Shown: in pieces, positions 19,355 to 27,501 of the stretch
Position numbering within the stretch: the stretch's first letter is position 1
Layout: every line of letters starts with the position of its first letter
Origin: Microbacterium sediminis
Lineage (GTDB): Bacteria > Actinomycetota > Actinomycetes > Actinomycetales > Microbacteriaceae
Assembly (NCBI RefSeq): GCF_004564075.1
Contig: NZ_CP038256.1
Span: forward strand, 2,542,001 to 2,606,000
Direction: 5' to 3'
Length of the DNA: 64,000 bases
Made by a program: the position numbers and the translations under genes
Notes under the pieces: generated by a model
What the model was told of the DNA's origin: nothing
The model's database searches: none
The model's input: only the letters and a program-made list of their open reading frames with translations

Positions 19355-20393
19355 GGTGGAGCCACGCGTCGGTCGAGAACTTCGTGCGCACCAGCTCCTC
19401 GGCGGCCGCATACTCCTCCGGCGTGATCGTGCCGCGGGTCGCGCCCGCGTAGCTCGCGAACGTCTCCATGAAGCGATCGATGATCGCCCGGCGGGGCAGT
19501 CCGGTCTGGCTGCGCAGCGGGTCCACGCGCTTGGCGGCCGAGACGGTGCCCTTGTCGCTGAGCTTCTCGCGCCCGATCCGCAGCACCTCGTTCAGGACCT
19601 GGCCGTCGATGTCGTAGCTCAGCGTGGCGTGATGCAGCACGCCGCCGTTGGCGAGCCGCTTCTGCGCGGCGCCGCCGATCTTGCCGCTGGGGCTCGTGAT
19701 GTCGTTGAGCGGCTGATACGTGGCGTCGATGCCGAGCGATCGCAGCGCCTGCAGCACCCAGTCGTCGAGGAACGCGTAGGAGTCGGCGAACGTCAGCCCC
19801 GCGACGAGCGAGGCCGGCACATAGAGCGAGTACGTGACGATCTGCTCGGCACCCATGAGCATCGCCCCGCCGCCCGAGATCCGGCGCACCACCTGGAAGC
19901 CGTGCTTGGCGGCCCCCTCGGGATCGACCTCGTTGCGGTACGACTGGAACGATCCGATCACCACGGCCGACTCGTCCCACTCCCAGATGCGCAGGGTCGG
20001 CTTGCGCCGCCCGTCGCCCACGCGCTCGGTGAGCACCTCGTCGAGGGCGAGGTTCATCATCGGAGAGACGGCGGGGTCGTCGACGATCTCCCACGCGAAG
20101 TCGTGCCAGTCGGCGGCGGTCACGAGCGCGCGGCGCACCGCGGTGCCGACCGACTCCGGCGTGAAGCCCAGCAGCTGCGCCCCGTCGGGCAGCGCGCCGC
20201 GCACCGCGGCGGCGATCTGCGCGACGTCGGCGGTGTCGGGCAGCCCGTTCACGGCGGCGTTGATGTCGAGCAGCGCGTCGTCGGGCTCGAGGAAGAAGTC
20301 GCCCGCGAGGTGGAAGTCGCTGATCCGCCCGTCGGCGACCTCGAGGTCGACGACGACGAGCTTTCCCCCCGGGACCTTGAACTCACCGTGCAT
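19344..20393 (-). CDS. Lipoate--protein ligase family protein with N-terminal accessory domain
   Basis: A 349-residue enzyme predicted to attach lipoate (or octanoate) to the lipoyl domains of 2-oxoacid dehydrogenases or GcvH. Residues ~1-90 (MHGEFKVPGGKLVVVDLEV, then HLAGDFFLEPD) look like the LplA C-terminal accessory domain, here placed at the N-terminus. The catalytic BPL/LplA domain follows: NLALDEVL, VVRRISGGGAML and DITSPSGKIGGAAQKR with the catalytic Lys. E. coli LplA has the opposite domain order. The start ATG 20393 is preceded by TAGGCT 6 nt upstream (leaderless). It overlaps the downstream methyltransferase start. Confidence 0.88.
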   Translation of the reverse strand: MHGEFKVPGGKLVVVDLEVADGRISDFHLAGDFFLEPDDALLDINAAVNGLPDTADVAQIAAAVRGALPDGAQLLGFTPESVGTAVRRALVTAADWHDFAWEIVDDPAVSPMMNLALDEVLTERVGDGRRKPTLRIWEWDESAVVIGSFQSYRNEVDPEGAAKHGFQVVRRISGGGAMLMGAEQIVTYSLYVPASLVAGLTFADSYAFLDDWVLQALRSLGIDATYQPLNDITSPSGKIGGAAQKRLANGGVLHHATLSYDIDGQVLNEVLRIGREKLSDKGTVSAAKRVDPLRSQTGLPRRAIIDRFMETFASYAGATRGTITPEEYAAAEELVRTKFSTDAWLHRVP

Positions 20394-20399
20394 GGTCCC

Positions 20400-20405
20400 A
20401 GCCTA
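20400..20405 (-). promoter_or_regulatory. -10 box of the leaderless lipoate ligase mRNA
   Basis: Reverse-strand TAGGCT, a 6-nt spacer, then the ATG at 20393; no Shine-Dalgarno. Confidence 0.6.
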
Positions 20406-20484
20406 GAACCGCGAAACTGCACCGCGGCGCCGAGACGGCGGGCGGTGTCAGCAGTCTCGGCGCGGGCGTGCAGTCTCGCGGTTC
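20406..20484. repeat. Intergenic palindrome, family 2 (copy P3)
   Basis: Arms 20406-20436 and 20454-20484 are reverse complements at 27 of 31 positions. The arm (CCGCGAGACTGCA, five variable bases, CGCCGAGAC) is clearly homologous to the element at 29211. It lies between two same-strand genes and could end transcription of the lipase gene's neighbour. Confidence 0.75.
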
Positions 20485-20528
20485 CCGGGCCGGACGGATG
20501 CGCCTCAACGGGGCCGGGTCGCGGCGCC

Positions 20529-21386
20529 TCAGGGGGGCGGGAAGCGGGCGTCGAGCCAGGCGAGCAGGTCGGCGCGGGCCTGCGGCCAGCTGACGTCGTT
20601 GAAGATCTCGTGCCGCGCGCCCGGGTAGACCAGCGTGGTCACATCGTCGAGGCCGGAGCGGGTGCGGTAGGCGTGCGCGAGCCGGTGCACCGCGCGCGGT
20701 CCGCCGACGCTGTCGTCGCGGCCGACCATCAGCAGCACGGGGATGTCGTGGCCGGCCGCCTCGCGCAGCCCGCGCCGCGGCCGGCCGAACAGTCGCGCGG
20801 CATTGAGCGGCCCGAACAGCCGCAGCAGCGGGGTGGAGGTGGTGAGCGGGTCGGCGTGGAAGGCGCTCGCGACCGCGGGGTCGGTCGACAGCCACTCCAG
20901 GCCGTTGGCCTCGGGGCCGGCCCACCGCCGGTTCAGGTCGCCGGCGTTGAGCGATCCGGGCCACCGCAGCGACGAGCCGCTGAGCGCGACACCCGCGAAG
21001 TCGGCGGGGTCGAGGTCGAGCAGGATCTGCGCGAGGAACGATCCCCACGAGTGGCCCAGCAGGACGAGGGGCAGCTCCGGGTGAGCATCGCGGATGATGC
21101 CGCTGAGCTGCCGCACCGCGGCGACGGCGGCCACGTGCCCGCCCACCCCGAGCCGGCCCAGGCGCCGCGCATCGCCGTGCTGCTTCAGGCCGGTGCGACC
21201 GTGACCGCGATGATCGTCGGCATAGACGACGAAGCCGGCGCCGGTGAGCGCCTCGACGACGTGCGCATACCGGCCCGCGTGCTCGCCGACCCCGTGCAGG
21301 AGCTGGACCACGCCGCGCGGGGCGCCCGCGGGCTCGTGGATGTCGTAGACGATCGCGACGCCGTGCGCATCGATGAACTCGGGCAT
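20529..21386 (-). CDS. Alpha/beta hydrolase, monoacylglycerol lipase type
   Basis: A 285-residue serine hydrolase of the Hydrolase_4 (monoglyceride lipase) type. The oxyanion region is VVQLLHGVGEHAGRY, followed by DDHRGHGRTG; the nucleophile elbow is LLGHSWGSFLA (catalytic Ser in GHSWG). The acid and base are probably Asp in MVGRDDSV and His in YPGARHEIFND. No signal peptide, so cytoplasmic. The likely substrate class is monoacylglycerols or lysophospholipids, but this is family inference. The start ATG 21386 has no Shine-Dalgarno; TAGGGT lies 6 nt upstream. Confidence 0.9.
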   Translation of the reverse strand: MPEFIDAHGVAIVYDIHEPAGAPRGVVQLLHGVGEHAGRYAHVVEALTGAGFVVYADDHRGHGRTGLKQHGDARRLGRLGVGGHVAAVAAVRQLSGIIRDAHPELPLVLLGHSWGSFLAQILLDLDPADFAGVALSGSSLRWPGSLNAGDLNRRWAGPEANGLEWLSTDPAVASAFHADPLTTSTPLLRLFGPLNAARLFGRPRRGLREAAGHDIPVLLMVGRDDSVGGPRAVHRLAHAYRTRSGLDDVTTLVYPGARHEIFNDVSWPQARADLLAWLDARFPPP

Positions 21387-21392
21387 GTGAGG

Positions 21393-21398
21393 ACCCTA
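21393..21398 (-). promoter_or_regulatory. -10 box of the leaderless lipase mRNA
   Basis: Reverse-strand TAGGGT, 6 nt, then the ATG at 21386. Confidence 0.6.
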
Positions 21399-21459
21399 GC
21401 CGCAGCGGATGACGCGCGTCGTCACGGCGCGTAACCGATATCGGCGATCGCGATTTCCT

Positions 21460-21472
21460 TTAGCAAAGCTAA
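21460..21472. promoter_or_regulatory. Probable MarR operator
   Basis: TTAGC-AAA-GCTAA is a perfect palindrome in a locally AT-rich stretch upstream of the MarR gene, next to a -10-like TAGACT (21478-21483). Such operators typically mediate autorepression of MarR-transporter operons. Confidence 0.65.
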
Positions 21473-21493
21473 TGAGCTAGACTAATGATTCGC

Positions 21494-21961
21494 ATGACTA
21501 ACGAATCTCTCCCCTCCGACGCCTCCGAGATCCGTGCCGCCGTCTTCCGCCTGTCGCGGCGTATGCGCCAGCAGCGGGCGGTCGCCGAGATGACCGACGG
21601 CCAGTTCGCGGTCCTCGCCCACCTCAACTCGCTCGGGCCGCACACGCTCTCCGCGCTCGCCGACCGCGAGGGCATCACGGCGCCGTCGATGAACCGCACC
21701 GTCAACGGCCTCGAGGAGCTCGGCTTCCTCACGCGCACCGAGGATCCCGACGACCGTCGCCGCGTGAGCATCGCGATCACCGACGCGGGGCGCGAGGTCG
21801 TGACCGAGACGACGCGGCGCCGCGACGAGTGGCTCGCCCGCGTGCTCGCGGGCCTCAACGCCGACGACCGAGCGGCCCTGCGCCGCGCCGCCGAGGTGAT
21901 CCTCCGCGAGGTCGAGCGCGACCCCCGACTCACCGCCGAGCAGAAGGAGGCCCAGAAGTGA
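21494..21961 (+). CDS. MarR family transcriptional regulator
   Basis: A winged-helix repressor of about 155 residues. The DNA-binding region reads TMSALADREGITAPSMNRTV-like (here HTLSALADREGITAPSMNRT) with wing DPDDRRRVSIAITDAG. The start may be ATG 21494 (MTNESLP) or ATG 21485, three residues longer; the later ATG is preferred because the earlier one lies within the promoter. The stop overlaps the GTG start of the MFS gene by 4 nt (GTGA), so the two form an operon, and the MarR probably controls the exporter through the palindrome upstream. Confidence 0.92.
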   Translation: MTNESLPSDASEIRAAVFRLSRRMRQQRAVAEMTDGQFAVLAHLNSLGPHTLSALADREGITAPSMNRTVNGLEELGFLTRTEDPDDRRRVSIAITDAGREVVTETTRRRDEWLARVLAGLNADDRAALRRAAEVILREVERDPRLTAEQKEAQK

Positions 21962-23316
21962 ACGCGATGTTCCGATCCTTCGCCTCGTTCAACTACCGCG
22001 TCTGGTTCCTCGGCGCGCTCGTCTCGAACATCGGCTCGTGGATGCAGTCGACGGCCCAGAGCTGGGTCGTGCTCACCTACCTCACCCACAACGATGCCGG
22101 CGCGATGGGCCTGACGATGGCGCTGCAGTTCGCGCCGCCGCTGCTGCTCGTGGGCGTGACGGGCTGGGTGGTCGATCGCTTCGACCGGCGCAAGCTGCTC
22201 ATCCTCACGCAGGTGCTCATGGGCATCGTCTCGGTCGTGATCGGCACGCTGCTGCTGACCGGCGTCATGACGCTCGGCCTGATGTACGTGTTCGCCTTCC
22301 TCACCGGGCTGATCGTGGCCTTCGACAACCCCGCGCGTCAGACCTTCGTCACCGACATCGTCGACCGCGAGCTCGCCTCCAACGCCGTGGCGCTCAACGC
22401 GGCGTCGTTCAACAGCGCGCGCATGATCGGCCCCGCCGCGGCCGGCGTGCTGATCGTCGTGATCGGCTCGGGGTGGGTGTTCCTCATGAACGCGATCACC
22501 TTCGCCGGCATGATCATCGCGCTCTCGCTCGTGCGCGTGCACGAGCTGCAGCCCCGCGCCGTCTCGTCGGGCCGCTCGCGCCTGAGCGAGGGCTTCCGCT
22601 ACGTGCGCACCCGGCCCGACCTCATCGTCATCTTCGTCATGGTGTTCCTCATGGGCGCGCTGGCGATGAACTTCCCGATCTACGCCTCGACCATGGCGCT
22701 CGAGTTCGGCCGCGAGGCCGACGGGTTCGGCCTGCTCAGCTCGATCATCGCGATCGGCTCGCTCGCCGGAGCGCTCATGGCCGCGCGGCGCGATCGCGCC
22801 CGGCTGCGCGTCGTCGTCGCCGCGGCGGGCGCGTTCGCCGTCGTGGCGTTCCTGTCGTCGCTCATGCCGACCTACACGCTGTACGCGATCGTCATCGTCG
22901 GCATCGGCTTCGCCACGGTCACCCTGCTGACCACCGCGAACGGGTATGTGCAGACGAGCACGCCGCCCGACGTGCGCGGCCGGGTCATGGCGATCTACAT
23001 GGCGATCCTCATGGGCGGCACCCCGGTGGGCGCGCCGATCGTGGGCTGGGTGGCGGCCGAGTGGGGCCCGCGCGCGGCCATCAACGTGGGAGCGGTGGGC
23101 GGCCTCGTGGCCTGCCTCATCGGCCTGACGTGGATGCTCGCCTCCGGCCGCGTGCACCGGCGCAAGCTGTCGTTCTCGATCGACGAGACCGTGTCGATCC
23201 CCGTCGTGAAGCCCGGGCCCGAGCAGTTCAGCGACGAGATCGCCAACACCACGCCCATCCCGATCGTGCCCGACCCCGAGCAGGACGCCGACGGCCCCGC
23301 CGCTCCGCGGCGCTGA
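21958..23316 (+). CDS. MFS exporter (DHA3 / enterobactin-exporter type)
   Basis: A 452-residue major facilitator with N-terminus NAMFRSFASFNYRVWF and about 10-12 helices, of the MFS_3 (PF05977) type. The motif GWVVDRFDRRKLLI is MFS motif A. It starts at GTG 21958, chosen because a perfect AAGGAGG (21944-21950) sits 7 nt upstream and the codon overlaps the marR stop. The C-terminal tail is polar and cytoplasmic. Together with the MarR gene it forms a two-gene efflux operon of the kind often induced by toxic small molecules; the substrate is unknown. Confidence 0.9.
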   Translation: MNAMFRSFASFNYRVWFLGALVSNIGSWMQSTAQSWVVLTYLTHNDAGAMGLTMALQFAPPLLLVGVTGWVVDRFDRRKLLILTQVLMGIVSVVIGTLLLTGVMTLGLMYVFAFLTGLIVAFDNPARQTFVTDIVDRELASNAVALNAASFNSARMIGPAAAGVLIVVIGSGWVFLMNAITFAGMIIALSLVRVHELQPRAVSSGRSRLSEGFRYVRTRPDLIVIFVMVFLMGALAMNFPIYASTMALEFGREADGFGLLSSIIAIGSLAGALMAARRDRARLRVVVAAAGAFAVVAFLSSLMPTYTLYAIVIVGIGFATVTLLTTANGYVQTSTPPDVRGRVMAIYMAILMGGTPVGAPIVGWVAAEWGPRAAINVGAVGGLVACLIGLTWMLASGRVHRRKLSFSIDETVSIPVVKPGPEQFSDEIANTTPIPIVPDPEQDADGPAAPRR

Positions 23317-23362
23317 CGGGGGTTCCGGTAGGGTTTTCGCGCCCGCTCCGGAGAGGATCCCC

Positions 23363-24346
23363 ATGGCCCAGTTCGACCTGCCGCTCGATGAGCTGCGCGC
23401 CTACCGTGCCACGCACGAGGCCCCGGCCGACTTCGACGACTTCTGGCTGACGACGCTCGCCGCGGCGCGCGAGAAGGGCTGGGAGACGCGCGTGGAGCCC
23501 GTCGACAACGGGCTCGCGATCGTCGCCTCGAGCGACGTGACGTTCGCCGGCTTCGCGGGCGATCCGATCCGGGCCTGGTGGCACCGGCCGGCCGATCGCG
23601 AGCCGATCGGCGTGGTCGTGGAGTTTCTCGGCTACAGCGGCGGGCGCGGCCTGCCGCACCAGCAGGGCACCTGGCCGCTGGCGGGGTACGCGCACCTGCT
23701 CGTCGACTCGCGCGGGCAGGGCTACGGCCAGCAGTGGCCGGGCGCCACCGCCGATCCCCACGGCAGCGGCGGCTCGGCGGCGCCGGGCCAGATGACCCGC
23801 GGCATCGAGGACCCCGAGACGTACTACTACCGGCGCCTGTACACCGACGCCGCGCTCGCCCTCGACGTCGCCCGCGGCCTCGCCGGCACGGGTGTGCCGC
23901 TGTTCGTCGCGGGCATCAGCCAGGGCGGCGGGCTGACGATCGCCGCCGCCGCGCTCGACGCCCTGGCCGGTCGCGGCGCGATCGCGGGCGCCCTGCCCGA
24001 CGTGCCGTTCCTGTGCGACTTCCCGCGCGCCACGACGCTCGTGGCCATCCACCCCTACGGCGAGATCGTGACGTATCTGGCGGCGTTCCGCGATCGCGTC
24101 GACCAGACCTTCCGCACGCTGTCGTACTTCGACGGCGTGCACCTGGCCGCCCGCGCCCAGGCGCCGGCGCTGTTCTCGGCCGCCCTCATGGACGAGGTCT
24201 GCCCGCCGTCGACCGTGTTCGGCGCCTACAACGCGTGGCCATCGGACGACAAGGCGATCGAGGTCTACCCGTTCAACGGCCACGAGGGCGGCGGCGTCTA
24301 CCACCGCGCCGCGCAGCTGGAGTGGCTGCGCGCCCGGGTGGGCTGA
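23363..24346 (+). CDS. Acetylxylan esterase / cephalosporin-C deacetylase (CE7)
   Basis: A 327-residue CE7 carbohydrate esterase (AXE1 family) removing acetyl groups from xylo-oligosaccharides and similar small esters. Family motifs are in order: RGQG (in LLVDSRGQGYGQQW), the nucleophile GISQGGG, and HEGGG near the C-terminus supplying the catalytic His; the Asp is in LMDEVCPPSTVF. No signal peptide, so cytoplasmic, as in other CE7 members that act on imported oligosaccharides. The start ATG 23363 has GGAGAGGA about 8 nt upstream. No glycoside hydrolase genes adjoin it. Confidence 0.92.
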   Translation: MAQFDLPLDELRAYRATHEAPADFDDFWLTTLAAAREKGWETRVEPVDNGLAIVASSDVTFAGFAGDPIRAWWHRPADREPIGVVVEFLGYSGGRGLPHQQGTWPLAGYAHLLVDSRGQGYGQQWPGATADPHGSGGSAAPGQMTRGIEDPETYYYRRLYTDAALALDVARGLAGTGVPLFVAGISQGGGLTIAAAALDALAGRGAIAGALPDVPFLCDFPRATTLVAIHPYGEIVTYLAAFRDRVDQTFRTLSYFDGVHLAARAQAPALFSAALMDEVCPPSTVFGAYNAWPSDDKAIEVYPFNGHEGGGVYHRAAQLEWLRARVG

Positions 24347-24360
24347 GCCGGGCGGCCCCG

Positions 24361-24504
24361 GGCTCGTCGACCGAAGCGCGAAGCGCGGAGCGGAGACGGG
24401 TCGAGCGCAGCCGCGCAGCGGCGGAGCCGAGACCAGGGCCCGCGATCTCGACTCCGCTGCGCTCCGCTCGATCCGTCTCCATTCGCTTCGCTCAGTCGAC
24501 GAGC
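24361..24504. repeat. Long intergenic palindrome, family 1 (copy at 24361)
   Basis: Left arm 24361-24433 and right arm 24444-24504 are imperfect reverse complements built of GGCTCGTCGA, GAGACGG, TCGAGCGCAGC and GCCGAGA blocks. It is a diverged copy of the hairpins at 58463, 58954 and 59155. It fills the first half of the 337-bp gap between the esterase and the PfkB gene. The rest of the gap (24505-24683) shows no gene or motif I recognise. Confidence 0.8.
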
Positions 24505-24683
24505 GGTGAGTGGTCAGGCTCGCCGGCCGGAAGCGCGCGCCGGCGGACAGCCCGCGCACAGCGCAGGAGATCCACGCCACGGCGGCGAGATCACCCGGAT
24601 CCCGCCCGCCCGTGCGCGAATCCCCTCCCCAGGGCGCAATCCATCCGCCCCACCGCGCCCGCACGGCGCAGAGCGCGCGGGCG

Positions 24684-25541
24684 CTACGGCAGCTGCAGGA
24701 GGGCGCCCTCGGCGCGGCAGGTGGCCGCGGCGATGAGGAGCGCGCGGTCGAGCAGGGCCGGCCAGTCGGGCGACGGATCGGCGGCCAGCGCGGCGACGAC
24801 CGTCGCGAACATCGCGTCGCCGGCGCCCATCGTGTCGACGATCGGCCCCGGCAGCTCCGCGACGGGGCGGGTGATCTGGCCGCCCGCCGTGAGGATCGTC
24901 GCCCCGGCGGCTCCGCGCGTGGCCAGCACGGCGGGGACCGCGTCGGCGCGGAGCCCGGCGGCGAGCTCGTCGACCGTGCCGAGATGCAGCAGCGCGGCGT
25001 CGTCCTCGCCGATCTTCACGAGCGCCGCGCGCTCGGACAGGCGCGAGAAGCCGTCGACGAACCGCGCGCGGTCGTGCATCATGCCCGCCCGCGGATTGGG
25101 GTCGAGCGCGAACCGCACGCCCGCGAGCGCGCGGTCGAGCTCGGCGAGCTGAGCGGGCGCATCGAGGGCCACGCAGCTGACCGCCACGAGCGGCGCGGCG
25201 GCGACGGCCGCGAGCGCCTCGTCGCCGAACGCGATGTGCCGGCGCCACGCCGCCTCATTGAACACGTACTGCGGCTCGCCATCGACGCGCGTGCTGACGG
25301 CGCGGGCGGTGCCGTGCGGCGCCGGGGTCGCGATGAGCTCGACGCCGTGCTCGGCCAGGAAGGCGCGGATCCGCTCGCCCGGCTCGTCGTCGCCGACCAT
25401 CGCCACGAGCGTCGTCGGCGCGCCCAGCCGCGCCGATCCCACCGCGACGTTGAGCGCGGCACCGCCGACGAACTCGCGCGCGCCGTCCTCGTCGCGGATC
25501 TCGTCGATGAGCGCGTCGCCGACCACCACGATCCGGTTCAT
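24684..25541 (-). CDS. PfkB family carbohydrate kinase
   Basis: A 285-residue ribokinase-fold sugar kinase. The N-terminal signature is in GGAALNVAVGSARLGA; the C-terminal PfkB signature with the catalytic Asp and anion hole is DTMGAGDAMFA. The fructokinase/ribokinase side is likely, but the sugar is not assignable. ATP is bound near ATRGAAGATI. The start ATG 25541 is preceded by TACGAT 7 nt upstream, without a clear Shine-Dalgarno, so the mRNA is probably leaderless. No sugar transporter lies next to it. Confidence 0.9.
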   Translation of the reverse strand: MNRIVVVGDALIDEIRDEDGAREFVGGAALNVAVGSARLGAPTTLVAMVGDDEPGERIRAFLAEHGVELIATPAPHGTARAVSTRVDGEPQYVFNEAAWRRHIAFGDEALAAVAAAPLVAVSCVALDAPAQLAELDRALAGVRFALDPNPRAGMMHDRARFVDGFSRLSERAALVKIGEDDAALLHLGTVDELAAGLRADAVPAVLATRGAAGATILTAGGQITRPVAELPGPIVDTMGAGDAMFATVVAALAADPSPDWPALLDRALLIAAATCRAEGALLQLP

Positions 25542-25548
25542 GCCCCCG

Positions 25549-25554
25549 ATCGTA
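25549..25554 (-). promoter_or_regulatory. -10 box of the leaderless PfkB mRNA
   Basis: Reverse-strand TACGAT, 7 nt, then the ATG at 25541. Confidence 0.55.
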
Positions 25555-25586
25555 TGCGCTCCGGCGTCGGAGCCCTGCGGTGGCCG

Positions 25587-25674
25587 CCGCGCCGGCGTCG
25601 GAGGGCATCCCCCTGCGGGCCCGGAAAGCCCCCGATCCGCCCGTGCGGACGCGGCGGATCCGACGCCGGCGCGG
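25587..25674. repeat. Intergenic inverted repeat
   Basis: CCGCGCCGGCGTCGGA (25587-25602) and its exact complement (25659-25674) enclose 56 nt. Further partial copies of GACGCCGGCG lie at 25561 and about 25694. It fills most of the 185-bp gap between the transglutaminase and PfkB genes and may stop transcription from the former. Confidence 0.55.
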
Positions 25675-25726
25675 GGCCACGCGCAACGAGTTCGACGCCG
25701 GCGCGTGGCCAGCAGCCGGCGGAGCG

Positions 25727-26578
25727 TCAGGCCTCGCGGGTGATCGTGACGGTGACGTGCAGCTCGCTCTTCGGCGACCCGGAGTACACCCCGCGCAGCG
25801 GCGGCACGTCCTCGTAGTCGCGGCCGCGGGCGACGAGCACGTGGCGATCGCCGATGTCGATGCCGTTGGTGGCGTCGAAGGCCTGCCACGTGCCGCCGGC
25901 GAACCACTCCACCCACGCGTGCGACTCGCCGGCGACCGTCTCGCCGATCACCGGATCGACCTGCGGGTGCAGGTAGCCCGAGACGTACCGCGCCGGGATG
26001 CCCGCCGCGCGCAGCGCGCCCAGAGCCACGTGCGTGATGTCCTGGCACACCCCGGTGCGCGCCGTCCAGGCCTCGGCGGCGGTGGTCTGCACGGTCGTCA
26101 CCCCGAACACGTACTCCATGGCCTCCCCCACCGTCGTCGCGATCTCGAGCGCCGCATGGTCGGGGTTCTCGTGTCGCGCCGCGATCTCGTGCGCGAGCGC
26201 GGCCACCTCGGGATGGGGGCGGGTGCGATCGGTCTGCTGCAGCATCTCGACGACGTCGACCGCCGACTGGGCATCCGTCCGCAGCGCCTCCCACGTCGTG
26301 TCGATCTCGGTGCGCCCGCGCGCCCGCACCTCGACGAGGCTGCGGGCGACGATCGTGAGGTCGTCGTGGCTGGTGAGCACGTCGAAGGCCGACACCTGTG
26401 TGCCGAAGTAGTCGACGTACGTGCTCACCGCGGTGTGCGGGGAGATGTCGAGGGCGGCCATCAGCACGAACTGTCCCTCGCACGTGACCGGGAGCATGCG
26501 CGCCTCGTTGTACGACGCCGTGACCTCGCCGCCCATGTAGCGGAATCCGGTCTGGTGCTCGATGCGCAGCCGCTTCAT
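25727..26578 (-). CDS. Transglutaminase-like protein of the ATP-grasp/alpha-E cluster
   Basis: A 283-residue protein with an N-terminal beta domain (RIEHQTGFRYMGGEVTASYNEARM) and a transglutaminase-like cysteine protease core. The catalytic triad is visible: Cys in TGVCQDITH, His in GESHAWVEW and Asp in AFDATNG. Members of this subfamily are encoded with circularly permuted ATP-grasp and alpha-E proteins across many bacteria and are thought to cleave or ligate amide bonds in an uncharacterised peptide pathway. Its ATG overlaps the upstream alpha-E stop by 4 nt. It is the last gene of the three-gene operon. Confidence 0.92.
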   Translation of the reverse strand: MKRLRIEHQTGFRYMGGEVTASYNEARMLPVTCEGQFVLMAALDISPHTAVSTYVDYFGTQVSAFDVLTSHDDLTIVARSLVEVRARGRTEIDTTWEALRTDAQSAVDVVEMLQQTDRTRPHPEVAALAHEIAARHENPDHAALEIATTVGEAMEYVFGVTTVQTTAAEAWTARTGVCQDITHVALGALRAAGIPARYVSGYLHPQVDPVIGETVAGESHAWVEWFAGGTWQAFDATNGIDIGDRHVLVARGRDYEDVPPLRGVYSGSPKSELHVTVTITREA

Positions 26579-27501
26579 CCGATCTCCCCGATCCAGCTCG
26601 GTTCGGCCTGGGTGGGGAAGAAGCGCTGGCGGATCGCCTCGCTCGCCTCACGGGCCACGGCCTGCACGTGCTCCATGCGCGCCGGCAGATCGTCGACGAT
26701 CTCCGCGATCTGGGTGTACTCGAGTTCGTTCCGAATGCGCCCGAGCGCACGCAGGATCGCACTGGTGTACCCGGTGCGCTCGGTGCCGGGATCGATCGCA
26801 CGCATGCAGCTCTCGGCCTCGGCGATCGAGTAAATGATCGAGCGCGGGAACAGGCGATCGAGCAGCAGGAACTCCGCGGCGGCGAGTGGGCGCGGCGCGC
26901 CCTGGTAGGTGCGCAGGTAGGGCTCGTAGGCGCCGCACGAGCGCAGGATGGTCGTCCACGAGGGACCCGAGTCGCTCGTCAGCGACCGCGTCGCGAGCAG
27001 GCGCGCCGTCATGTCGGTGCGCTCGATCGCACGGCCGAGCGCGAGGAACTGCCATGCCTCGTCCCGCGCGGCGGTCGATTCGAGCACCCCGTACGCGAGG
27101 GCGCAGCGCTCGCGCACCCACGTGAACGTCTGGTGCGTGTTCGCCCCGTGCAGCCGGCGGGGCATGCGGCGGCTCGTCGTGTTGAGCACCTCCCACAGCT
27201 CGCTCGAGACGATCTCGCGCGCCCGCCGCGCATTCTCGCGCGCCGCACGGATCGAGAACGCCAGGCTCGAGGGATGCTCCACCTCGGTGGCGAGCATGCC
27301 GACGATGTCCTCGCGGTTCGTCGCGCGGTCGGGAGCGGGCGCGCCCATGACGGCGAGCAGCGAGCGGCAGGCGACGTCCTCATCGATCCACGGGTCCTCC
27401 AGCAGCAGCTGCAGGTGGACGTCGAGGATCCGCGCGGTGCCGTCGGCGCGCTCGAGGTAGCGTCCGATCCAGAACAGCGATTCGGCGATCCGGCTCAGCA
27501 T
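26575..27501 (-). CDS. Alpha-E domain protein (DUF403)
   Basis: A 308-residue, almost entirely helical protein of the alpha-E family, beginning MLSRIAESLFWIGRYLERADGTAR, a family hallmark. It has no known catalytic motif and is always found with ATP-grasp and transglutaminase partners; it may scaffold them. The start overlaps the upstream ATP-grasp stop by 7 nt and its own stop overlaps the transglutaminase start by 4 nt, so the three proteins are probably made in fixed proportion. Confidence 0.92.
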   Translation of the reverse strand: MLSRIAESLFWIGRYLERADGTARILDVHLQLLLEDPWIDEDVACRSLLAVMGAPAPDRATNREDIVGMLATEVEHPSSLAFSIRAARENARRAREIVSSELWEVLNTTSRRMPRRLHGANTHQTFTWVRERCALAYGVLESTAARDEAWQFLALGRAIERTDMTARLLATRSLTSDSGPSWTTILRSCGAYEPYLRTYQGAPRPLAAAEFLLLDRLFPRSIIYSIAEAESCMRAIDPGTERTGYTSAILRALGRIRNELEYTQIAEIVDDLPARMEHVQAVAREASEAIRQRFFPTQAEPSWIGEIG

